DNA from: Calonectria ilicicola
Taxonomy: Eukaryota > Ascomycota > Sordariomycetes > Hypocreales > Nectriaceae
Direction of reading: 5' to 3'
Assembly (NCBI GenBank): GCA_020809705.1
Contig: CP085832.1
Span: 5,022,001-5,086,000 of the forward strand
Length of the DNA stretch: 64,000 nucleotides
The translations under genes and the position numbers were made by a program. Shown here one piece after another: positions 37,836-49,600 of the stretch (the first letter of the stretch is position 1; every line of letters starts with the position of its first letter). The notes beneath the pieces were generated by a model. The model made no database searches. It was not told where the DNA came from and was given only the letters and a program-made list of their open reading frames with translations.

Positions 37836-40756
37836 TGTTATGACCCGTGACACGCCTAGGCGGTCTACAACGGCAGAACCAACACTCACCTACCCTATAG
37901 CCCCACACCAACCAATAAGGAAGCGCTCATACACAATCACCTAAAAATGTTAGTAATCACCCTGTGATCACCTTAACAATTACTAACATATTAGATAAAA
38001 TTAATATAATAAGTGCCTATTAGGTAATAGTATATAAAGAGATTAGAATCTACTTTTCTAGCTAATATTAACTAGCTTTTAATATAATTTGGTTATTTTA
38101 ATTACAATTAATTATTACCTAATATAATACTTTTATTACTTTATATTATTATAATATACTTAATTATCCTATTAATAATAAACCCTTTATTTTAATTAAT
38201 TTATTAAGTTAGGAATTAATTAGATTATTATATATTAAAAGCTCTTATTTAATTAATTACTTATATTAATAATTAAGTAATAATAATATCTAGAAAAACC
38301 TTACTATTACCCCTTTTAGTAATATTAAGTTAATTATAGAACTACAGTAGGTCAAGAAGAAACTTATTAATATATAAGTATAACTTAAAGTAAAAAAGCT
38401 AGAACCACTATAATTAAAGGAAATAAAGGTAAAGATATTAGTGAAATACTAAGACCTCTAGTCCTAGAACCCTTTTTAAAAAAGGCTACCAATATAATCC
38501 CCTTCCTTACCTAAATAAAAGAATATTTCTACTTTTTCCTAATATAACTTATAATCCTTAAAGCCTAGGTATTATATATTAAAACCCTCTTTTAAGGGAA
38601 TGTAAGAGTATAGTTTGAATTTATTATAAGAGATTATTTAGAGAATAAAGATAATATTAATTAAAATAAAGAAATCTAAAAAATCTTTAAAGATTAGAAA
38701 TACTTTAAAATTATTATTAAGAATAACTTTAATATAATTAATATAGAATAATAAGTTATTAATTAATTATATAAATTTAAATAAATAAAGTCTTATAGCC
38801 AATACTTTATTAAGTTTAAAAAAATTATAATATAAATGGCCTAAGATAATAATATATTTATAGAACTTTATTATAAAGGGTTAAAAAGTAAAATCAAAGA
38901 TAAGATTTATAAAAAAGATTAATTTAATAAATTTTTAGAATATATTAAAATTACTATTAAAATTAATAAAAGATAATTTAGATAATAAAAGGAATATATT
39001 TAAAATAATAAAACCTTATATATCCTAAACAAAGAAAAGTCCTAAAATAAATAATAAAGTATTATATATAGGACTTACTTAGGATCTATAGAACTTAATA
39101 CTACCTAAGAATATAATAAAACCAAGATTATATATTTTAACTATAAAAAAAAGGGCATAAATCCTTCAAATACCACTCCCTAAAAATAAAAAACTAATTT
39201 AAACCTATCTAAAAAGGAAAATAACTTAATACTATTAAAACCTTCCTTAGAAAAAACAAGTGGATCTTAGTGCTAGAAGGAAGAAATAATATTACTAGAA
39301 AAACCACCTTTGCTATTATCACTAAATATAAACCAACTATTATTATTAAATAATAGAAAGAAAACTATAAACTTTATAAGATTAAATTTATTTTATAATA
39401 AAAAATTAATAAAATTATCTATAAGGTATAATTAACTTAAGAAGAAAGAGTAGCCTACCTACCATATAAATGGTTCAAATGAGCTAAAGAAATAGGAATC
39501 CTGACATCTATACTAAATATTTATACTAATAATGCTCTAATATAATAGAATACCTACACTTATAATAAAAAAGGGAAAAGAAAATAAACAACTAGTATAG
39601 AGAGAATAGCCTAATAAGTTAGGGAACCTTTATAGGATAAAGATAAGGTTTTTCTATTTATATAAAGTAAATAGTAACTAAAAAACCTCAACCCCCAATC
39701 TATCTAATATAAGAAGAATAACCCTAGACTAAATATAATATATAAAGAATATAAGAACATTTTATAGGTAAGCTATTATAATTACAATTACTTTGTTTAT
39801 ATAGAATAAAAATATTATATAATATACTTTCTTATTAAAATAGAAAATATAATTATTTATTATACCTACAAGAAAGACTTCAACTAATATAAAGTAATAA
39901 GAAGAAACCCCTACTACTAGTTTATTATATTAAAATCAAGTGAACCTAAGTTCCCTAACTATAGCAAATTACTATAGAATAAATACTAAAACCCCAAATA
40001 TAATATATATATAATAAATAAAGTAATAGCCTAGCACTAAATAAAGATAAAAAATAACAAATATCCCCTATAGAAAAGTAATAGAAGTAACTACCTATAA
40101 AATTACCAAAAGAACTTCCTAAAAAGGCTTTATACTTAATAATTAAAAAGCAACCTTAATAATAATTAAAAATAAAGGTAAGGATTAAAGGGAAGAAATA
40201 TAATACTATAATAAATAGTAGAGCTAAATAAGATTATATTAATTCTTAGGTAGTTAATAAACTTTAGCTATTATAGATAATAAAAGTCAATTTATATAAA
40301 GTTATTAATATAAAAAAATATCTTTTAAATATAATAATAATATTATAAATAAAAAGATTAATTATTTAAAAGTCTTTATTAAAAGAAAAATTAAAAAATA
40401 ATCTTTAATATTATTAATATTAAACAATATAATCTAGTTTTAAAGTACCTATAATTATACAAATATAACCCTAATATCTACTAATATATTAACTAAATAC
40501 AAATACCCAAGAAGTATAATATAGCTAGTAATATTTCTATAAACCTAACTAAGAGATCTTGAACTCCTAGCCCTAATTAAGTAGGAGATATAAGTAAAGG
40601 AGAATCTTTATTACTAAAAGAAACTAAATATAAGTATAGAAATGGTTAGAAAAGGTAATAATAATAAATAATTATCTATTTTAAAATATAATTCTAATAA
40701 ATTAATAAAAGCTTTAAAAAATAAAGGAAGAAATAGAAATTAATAGGTTATATAAT
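37836..40756 (+). mobile_element. Partial gypsy element in opposite orientation (LTR B plus gag/pol relic)
   Basis: LTR B (37836-38232) is the reverse complement of LTRs A and C and starts with unmutated TGTTATGACCCGTGACACGCC. Plus-strand sequence after it (gag-like 38.3-39.0 kb, then protease/early pol to about 40.7 kb) is the reverse complement of 50.4-52.7 kb. It ends near the LINE copy at 40.76 kb. No matching 3' LTR is seen and its two sides share no 5-bp duplication, so it is a truncated copy inserted in the nest-2 element. Confidence 0.65.
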
Positions 40757-40764
40757 ATATCTTT

Positions 40765-41069
40765 CTTGGTTGTGCGTGCATGTGTTTTTAAGAGGGTCTA
40801 TTTGGTGTGTATTTGAGAGAGGGTTATTTAAGAGAGGTTTGTTTGAGTGTGCATTACTGCATTCCTGGCTGGTAGAAAATTCTTCCTTTTATTGTACGAG
40901 GGTTCCATCTATCAAGGTTTTCATCTTGTGTTGCCTTTAGGCTTCAGAGTTGGCACAAGGGCGATTGTACCAATCGATGTGAAAGTCTATCATAAGGCGT
41001 GCCTTTAGGTCCCGTGACCTTGTCGGCATCTTCCTTTCCTAAAAGGAAGAAAATAACTATATGAAAGAC
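40765..41069 (+). repeat. Short LINE-like 3' fragment, little mutated
   Basis: Matches the last ~300 bp of the 15,381-16,162 insert. It keeps many C and G where that copy has T and A (for example CTTGGTTGTGCGTGCATGTG against an all-AT equivalent). No clear target duplication was found. Confidence 0.7.
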
Positions 41070-44000
41070 ATATACTAGATAAAATAGCTTATTATAATAT
41101 ATTACTTACTTTAGCAAAAAAACTAATACTAGTTAACAAATTGTCGCCGGATATACGACAAATAATTGCCAATTTTAAAGAAAAGTATAAAAGCACTTAA
41201 GCATATATATAAGCTACTTAAGCTAGCTTAAGAGAGATTTTCTTACCTTTAGGTTAGAGTTAGGCCTTAGGACCCCTAATCTAATATAATATATAATATA
41301 TATCTCTGCAATTATAATACAAGTTAGAGAAATAGTAAATTATATTAATAAGCACTTAGAGAATGCTTAGTAAGAAGTAGTTATAAAGAGCTATAAGAAC
41401 TTGCTTAAAGCTAGGGTTATTGGCCTGGACTAATATATCTTATGCCCTATTATAAAGGAACTTATATAAGACAAAATGGCATTTCTATCACAATCTTTAC
41501 ATAAGCTAGAAGACTTGGTCAGAGGATTATAGGCTGATGACCAATACTATTAATAGAAGACAGAGAAAGCTTATAAAGTAGCCAACAAATAAAAGAAGTA
41601 TTACCTTAATAAATAAGGCACTTTCTTTTATAAAGAAAGATTAGTAATCCTAGACTAATATATTATAAAGGAAGAAATCCTAAGAAGGCACCATAATAAC
41701 CCAAGATTGGGGCATATAGGGGTATATAAGATACTTGAGTTAATCAGCTGTAAGTTCTATTGGAAAGGTATAGTTAATAATGTTAGAGATTATATAATAA
41801 GGTATTAGGTATACCAAGACAAGCGCTTGCTAAGGTATAAGCCATATAGGCAGTTACAGCTACTCCTTCTACCAGCGCACCTATTCTAAGAAATTAGTAT
41901 AGATTTTATTATAAGGTTACTAAGTAATATTTAAGTAGATAATAAAGAATATAATATAATCTTAATTATTATATATTATATAATTAAATATATAATCTTT
42001 TTATTAATAAGGAAAATATTTAATATAATCTAACTTATATAAATCCTTTATAAAAATATTAAGTATAAATTTAGAATATTAGAAGGAATTATAAGTAATA
42101 AAGATAAGTTAATTACTAATAAGTTCTAGGCCAAACTTATAAAAGAATAGGCAATTATTTGCTAATTATCCACTATATATCACCTATAAATAGATAATTA
42201 GATAGAATAGACTTATTAGATATTAGAAAAATATCTCTAAGTGTATATAGGAGGCTTGCTAAATCAATAGATAACGTACACCATAAGCATGCACCGCAAA
42301 TAAGCATACGCCGCAAAAATCCCTTATATATAATATAAACCATTCAATCAATTGCTTCTCAATAACCAACTATATCCCAATTAACTATTAAGGTTAAAAC
42401 TCTTCTTACCCTTTAAGCCCTTTAAGGTCCTTAAAAAATAAGCATCCGAAAGGCTATAAGAATTTATAAAGTTAATAAGAAAAGACTATATTACTAGTAA
42501 TAAGGTATTTAATCTTAAAGTAATTAGGTCTCTTTATTATGTAAGCTATTTGATCTAGAAGAAGAGATAATAGTTAAGTTTATTCTAGATCTAGATTTTT
42601 AAGGATTTCCTTTAAGACTTTATAGTATTAAGAAAATGGCTAATTAATTATTTATTAATTGAAATATATAATCTATTAATAAGTGCTAGGCTTTAAACTT
42701 TATTAAGTAATAATTAAAGCTTAAAATATATTTTTTTTATAAATATAATTATAAGAGAGCTAAATATAAAGATTTAAAGATAATTAATAATTGGTTTTAG
42801 CTTATAGCTAATATAATGGGTAAGTATAGTATTAGATTAAATAATATATATAATTTTAATAAAATTGGCTTTATAATAGGTATTATTATAAATGGAATTA
42901 TTATAATAGAGGTAGAAAAATATTTAAACCTAAAATTAGTTTAGCCTAGAAATCAAAAATGGATTATAGTAATTAAAGTAATTAATATGAGAGGCTAGGT
43001 AATCTTATTATTTCTTATTATTGTAAGCCAATATTATCTTATTAATTAATATAAAGAAAGTAACCTTCTAGATAATTAGGCTATTACAATTACTTAAAAT
43101 AACTAAATTAATAATAAAATAGATCTTAAGTAATTAAAGTACTTTAATTATTATATAAGCAATCAATTAATTAATTACTATTATCTCCTAATCCTTAATA
43201 GATATAAAAATTATCATTCAATTAAATTTAAAGAATATTATAAGAATAATAAAATTATTATATTTTATATACTACCTAATTTATCTTATTTACTTTAACT
43301 ACTTAATATTATATATTTTAGATTATTAAAAACAATATATAAAAAGAAAATAAAGAATCTAATTAAATACTTTATAACTTATATTTTAAAAGCTAATTTC
43401 TTTCTAGTCTTTTATAATATATATTAAGCTATTATAATAAAAAGTAATATTAAAGCAGATTTTAAAGAAGCTAGGCTTGATCCTTTAGATGTAGAAAATG
43501 TTATATTAAAGCTTAATATATAGCTATAAATGCCAACACTATTTAATTAGATAATTAAGCTTACTACCCCTTAGATCTTAAAGACTTCAAGGAATATTAC
43601 TAAAACTAGCTTATAATTTAAATATTTTAAAAAATAAATTAAAAGGCTTTAAAGTATCTTTTTAAAGTTTATTATTAAGGCATTATAATTACTTTCTAAA
43701 AAATAAAGACTATTATATATAAGATAATCTTATTAAAAGCTAAAATCTAAAATCTTAAATAAGTAAATAAAATATTAAGCAAATACTATAGATCTAAAAG
43801 AACTCAATTATAAGATAAAGAGATAATAATAGTAATTAATGCAAGGGAAGTAATTAATTAAATAAATATAAATATATAAATATAAGTAGAAATATTATAA
43901 AGTAGTGGTCGAGGGAAGTTAGTGCAATTAGGGGAGCAGCATTGTGGGACTTGTGGCAAGATTGGTTATAATTTAAGGATATACTAAGTGATTATTGAGA

Positions 44001-44940
44001 CCTCTAATAAAGAGGATAGTGATTAGAATTAATTGATTAAATGCTTTGTGGTGTTTTTATCTTAATTTGAAAATAGGATATAATAAAAAATGTAGTGTAT
44101 GCTTATTTGCGGTGTATACTTATGGTGTACATTAGTCTAATTACCTAAAGTAAAGTTTATATATAATAATAGTATATATAATATTATTAAAGTTTCTTTA
44201 ATATAAGCACTTTATAGGTATTATCTTAAAGTGGTAGCTTATATCCCTAAACACACTAAAGCTAAAGTACAAGGAATTAATAAGTATTTAGCGACCCTTC
44301 GCCAAGTACAAGAACAAGTCTAAAAATACTAGTAGTCTGCTATAAAAGCATAATCTAAGCATTATAATCAACACCACTAGGCTAAGGAATATAAGCTAAA
44401 GAATATTATTAGATTATTAATTAAGTATTTCTATTTTAAAAATAAGAAATTAATATTATAATTTATTAAAATAGTAATTAAGAAGAAAATAGGGAAATAA
44501 GTATATAAGATATATCTACTAGAGTAATACTAATATATATATAATATATTCTCAATCTCACTATTAGAGCTATGGCTATAGCCTTAGTAAGTAAATGGCA
44601 AAGGTATAACTACCCTTTTTAAGTTAAAGGAAAAAGAAGAAAAATAGGAAGTAAAGGAAATTATAAATTATAAAAAAGATAAAGAATAGCTATTTTATTA
44701 AGTTAAGTAAGTAGGCTAGTTAGTAGAATATAATATATAAGAACCTACTAAGTATTTATAGAATATTCTATAAGTAATATAAAAATATTATAAATAATAT
44801 AAATATATATATAAGAAATAAGATAATAGTATAAAATAAAAAATATAATAAAGGCATAGCAAATAACTAGTAAAATAATTACTAACTAATATACCTATAA
44901 ACATAAATATATATATAAATTACTAAAGTAATAGCCAGGG
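41070..44940 (+). mobile_element. Gypsy pol fragment: integrase and C-terminal region, interrupted by Fot1-like copy 4
   Basis: Plus-strand relic at 41.64-41.9 kb resembles a gypsy integrase zinc-binding region (HH.NPRLGHIGVYK, ISCKFYWKGI, then a cysteine-poor remnant of the second pair) and the start of the integrase core. After the transposon at 42,274-44,132 it resumes with integrase C-terminal-like sequence (about 44.2-44.6 kb). This is a different gypsy family from the 46229-53124 element. Its LTRs were not identified. Confidence 0.55.
42272..44134 (+). mobile_element. Fot1-like transposon copy 4, degraded
   Basis: An 1859-bp unit (42274-44132) between TA dinucleotides, with inverted ends ACGTACACCATAAGCATGC. 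It holds the clearest transposase relic: YNFNKIGF, GIIINGIII, KLV-PRNQKWIIVIKVIN (Fot1 equivalents YNFDETGF and PGNREWVTVI, from family knowledge). The first catalytic Asp now reads as Asn. Its end sequence differs from copies 1 and 3, so at least two subfamilies are present. Confidence 0.8.
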
Positions 44941-46228
44941 GGCACTTAGCAAAAACTCAGCAACAGCTTAGCAAACAGACGCCTAAGAAAAAATACTATA
45001 ATTATAATTATAAGAATAACCACAGGAACAATTATAAGGATAACTACCACTTCTACCACAACCATAGCCAGCGGGCAGTAGAGGCACATTATTAGGCGTA
45101 GGCTCAGACTCAGCCTTAGAGATAGTAGACTTTATAATCTCAAACTTCTCCTCCTCCTGAATATAATGCAAAGATATGCTAATTACTTCTTACTAAATAG
45201 GAGATTTCTTAGTATACTTAATAATATAAATAGGGCCATAATAACCTATAATAGCAGCTAAAGTATATAAAACTTTATACTTTTATATAATAGCAAACTA
45301 AGATAAGGAACCTTTTATAATATTAAGGATATAAGTAAACTTAGCCTAATTAAAAGTGCCTAATAAATATTTAATAATTATAGTAATATTATTATTATAG
45401 GTATAAAAAGGGATAGTAAAGGCTAAGCGAAGATGTAAGTCTTTAATATTGGTAGGGATAAGGTTATATTATAGCAAGTTAATAGAATACTTGCTAAATA
45501 TAGGATAAAAGCATCTACTTAGACTTAGAAGTCTAATATTATTAGCTTATATTAGATAATAGTCTTTTATAGTAAGTATAAAGATAGCTATTTATTAAAT
45601 ATTTTATAAATACTAGCTATACTCTTAATACTATTTTTAATATAATATTAAAAATTGGTAGTAATATATATAGCTTAATCAAAGTACTAATAACTAATAT
45701 TTATTAAGAGCTTAAAGATATTATTATTATTTTTATTATACTTAATAATATTATATATATTAAATTTAATTAAGAAATTCTAATATTAGACTATAGTGCT
45801 AACAAGCTCCTAGGGAATTTAATTAAATTAGTAATAATTATATATAGAATGCTTAATAAAGGTAGATATACTATATTATAAAATTAGCTAGCTTTCTTAT
45901 AGTAGATATAGTAAGTATTGATAGATCTTTAGTAATAGATAAGAAAGAGATTATTATACTTTTATATAATATAATAAAAGTAAGGGCAATTATTTAATAG
46001 TTATTTAGCAAATGCTTAGTTAGTGAATTACTTATAGTAAGTAAGTACTATAAAGAACTAAGAGAGAAGTAATATTATAAAGATTTAAAAAGTACTTAAT
46101 AAAAAAAAAAAGTAAGGTAATAGTAAAAAATAAAAATATATATATATATAATAAATAAGATAGGAAATATTATTTATATAGAAGAATTATAAATAAGTAT
46201 AGAATAAAAAAAATAATAAGTATATTAT
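44941..46228 (-). mobile_element. Retrotransposon gag-like fragment (continues at 53,125)
   Basis: Minus-strand sequence at 45,171-44,983 keeps a 62-codon frame with a charged stretch and a Cys/Gly/Tyr-rich tail, following a degraded gag-like region at 45.2-46.1 kb. The region is split by the gypsy element at 46229-53124 and continues at 53,125-53,500, where a purine tract GAGGGGGATA lies at about 53,331. Class (copia or gypsy) is not certain. Confidence 0.4.
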
Positions 46229-46619
46229 TATAACAATCTGGTCAATTCCCAATTTAATAAACCAATCAAAACAAAAGGTTTATTGTTAGCAGGATGATTA
46301 AGTGTATTATAATAAAATAGAGCAATGGAAGTATTACATTCGGTAATAGTCAATTGTAATTAAGGTAACCAAGTTATATTAAAAGCTGATTAATTCTGTT
46401 TCTTATAGTAAGATCTGATCTATCTATATATTATTATCCTATTTTGATATATATAGTACACTTAGTGTACTAAGTATAATACCTTTTGTACTTATTATAA
46501 TAATCACCCTTATTACTTTTTATTTAATTGGTTATATATAATTATAGGGTAGCTAGTTTCTTATAAGGTATAGTATTCTACTATTCTAGACCGCTCTAGG
46601 TATAATATAGATTATAATA
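46229..46619 (-). repeat. 391-bp LTR (3' LTR of the minus-strand element)
   Basis: Pairs with 52734-53124 over its full length without a net indel. Differences are transitions. Confidence 0.8.
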
Positions 46620-49600
46620 TAATATTTTCCTTTTATTAATCTTATCCTTAAAGTTAGTATAATAGGTTATAGTGATTTTTTTATATATATTATCTAAACT
46701 TAAATTTATAATTATTTTATTATATTAATATTATATTAGATAGGGTAGTAAAAGTATCTTCTATTTATAAGAATTATAAAATTGAAGGTCTTGCTAATTA
46801 TATTAATTTTTTTAAAATACCTATTATAGCTTATATATATTATATAAGTACTAATCTTTCTTATATAATAGATAAAGATTTAACTTATTATTCTAAATAT
46901 ATTTAAAGTTATAAAAGTTATAATTATATAAATATAAAGAATATAACTCATATATATTTTTATTATTCCTTATCTAACTAACTTAATATACTAATAATAG
47001 TAATTCTCTATATTATTAAAAAAAGAAAAAGTTATATCAGCAACATTTAAAAATATAAAGTAAATTAAACTTATTATATACTTCTTTAAAGGCTTTTTAA
47101 AAGATTATCTTAAAAACTTAATTTTAAATAATAATAATATTTACTAAATCAAAGCATCTAAAGAAATTAAAGAATAATCTAAAAGAGTAAGATACTAAAG
47201 CAATGGAGATAGTAGAGGCTAAGATTATGGCAGAGGAAGGCCCTCCTTTAGAGGTGGTATTGGTGTTATATATTATTAATATTAATCTCTTTTTTTACTT
47301 ATTAAAGGAATACTTCTAATATTTTTAAATAATATATAAGGTATTTAATAAGTTCTTAGATTATTTTTTTATAATCTTTTTATTTAATTTTAAATTTTCT
47401 ATCTTCCTTTTTCTTTATAGTATTTTCTTAACTTTCTATTAATCTTCTAGGTTTTCTATTTAAGGTTTATATTTAGATCTTATATTTACCTAAATACTAT
47501 TACTAGATTTTAATAATAAAATATAAAAGATAGGGTGAATTTTAATATTATTTAGAAGATTAAGTTTGTAATTATTTTTTAATATTTTTCTTTTAATTAA
47601 GTATAGTTTAATTTATATAAAGTTGATTTTTTTATTTTATTTTTTTATTATAAGATTTTTTATTATTAGGTAGACTATATCTCTCTCTAAGAAGGATAAT
47701 CCTTTTAGCCTTTTTAAATTATAATATTTTTTTATTATATTATAAACAAACTTAAGTTCTATTTTTATTTCTTTATATAATTTTCTTAAATTATTTAACT
47801 TAATTATAACTTTTACTTAAATTATACCTTTTAAAGGGGTTTAGTAAGTATCTAGTATAAAGCCAAAATTGGCTTTTGTTAGTATCATTTTAATACTATA
47901 ATTATAGAATATATTATATATTAACTATATAATAAATAACTTTTCTATCTAATCAATTTGTTTATAATTAATATAGCATTGTAGATATTACTTAATTTCC
48001 TAGTTTTAGCATTCGGTTTATCTATCTATTTAAGGGTAGAAAGCTATGCTTAGCTTATAATTTAGCCCTATAAGGGATATCAGGCTTTGCTAAAACTTAA
48101 ATACAAATAATTATTCTCTATTTAAAATAATTTCAATTAATAATCTATATATAATAATTATATATCAAAAGAAAAAATAAGCAAATTATTTTTCTTTTAT
48201 TACTTTATTATAAGAAAGATAATATATTACTTTTATAAAATAATTAATAATAATAAGAATACTATTATAATATACTCTTATAGTAGGGTCTATTAATAAA
48301 AGAAGATTAATAATAAAGTCCATTATAATTAAATTCTATGGTTATTATATAATAAAGGATAATTACAATAATCCATATAGTTTATATCTTGATTTTTTAG
48401 AGTATTAATATAGGCTATATTCCTTATATACTTATTTAACTTTCTTTTTCATCTTTCTAAAGGAAAATATCTATTTAATTTATTTAAGGGTTTTATTAAT
48501 ATCTTTATGGCTATGCAAAGGATATTCATAAATATCCTTTATTAACTCCATTTAATATTCCTCTAGCACTTATAAATAATCTATTTTTTCTTCTTTTAAA
48601 AGTACTAGATTATATTTTTCAATTTTCCTTAATAATGGATTACTTTATTCCACTTATTATATTAGTATTTCTATAGTAGTGGTTCTAATTATATATAGTA
48701 ATCCTCCTATTCTTATAGTAATAATTATTTTCTTTATTTTTATTATTATTCTATTAATTAAGGCTTATTCTAGTTCTCTATTAGTATTATAGATTAATAG
48801 TTTTTTTTATGTTTTTGGTTTTTTTATATTGTAGTTAGATTAGTGGCTGATTATATTAGTATAGTTATTTTTAATTCTTTTAATATAAATAATTTAATAG
48901 TTGAATTTGGATAGATATTTTATATATTATAATTATCTTTTATTAAGTTTTTAAATAATTATAAAGTAAATAATATTTTTATAATTAATATATATTATAA
49001 TTTTATAATTACTTTCTAAAAGATATTATTAAAATTCTTTAAAAGTATTAATAATAATAAGGAATTCTTTATTATAGATAGGGTAATTTAGCTTAAGGCT
49101 ATATAGCTTATATAAGTAGAATGCTATAGGATATAGGTTTCCTTATTCATCTTATTATCCAATCTAGGCCTTTAGGGCGAAGTCTGATATATCAGTTTCT
49201 AGCTCTATAGGCTTATTAAGGTTAAATATTATAAGGATAGGTTCTTTTAAAATAGCATTTTTTATAATTTTAAATAATTATTATACTTTATTTTCTTATT
49301 AAAAGGTAATTCCTTTCTTAATTAGTTCTATTATACTTAAGGTAATTTTATTAAATCTTTTAATAAATCTTCAGTAATAATTAGTAAATCTAAGAAAGGC
49401 TTATACTTCCTTTATATTAATAGATTCCTTCCAATCTTTTACTATAATAACTTTTTTAGGTCTATACAAATTTCATTAAAGCTAATAATATATCCTAGAA
49501 ATTCTACTTTTTAAGTATAGAACTTACTTTTTTCTAATTTAACTAGGAGTTTGGTATCTTAGAGGGCTTTTAAGATCTTATAAATATATTCTTTATATTC

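Noticed and set aside
25366..44132. Regularly repeated AAGC-AGCGCC modules as a CRISPR-like array
   Set aside because: They occur only as pairs inside the terminal inverted repeats of the Fot1-like copies; there are no evenly spaced unique spacers.
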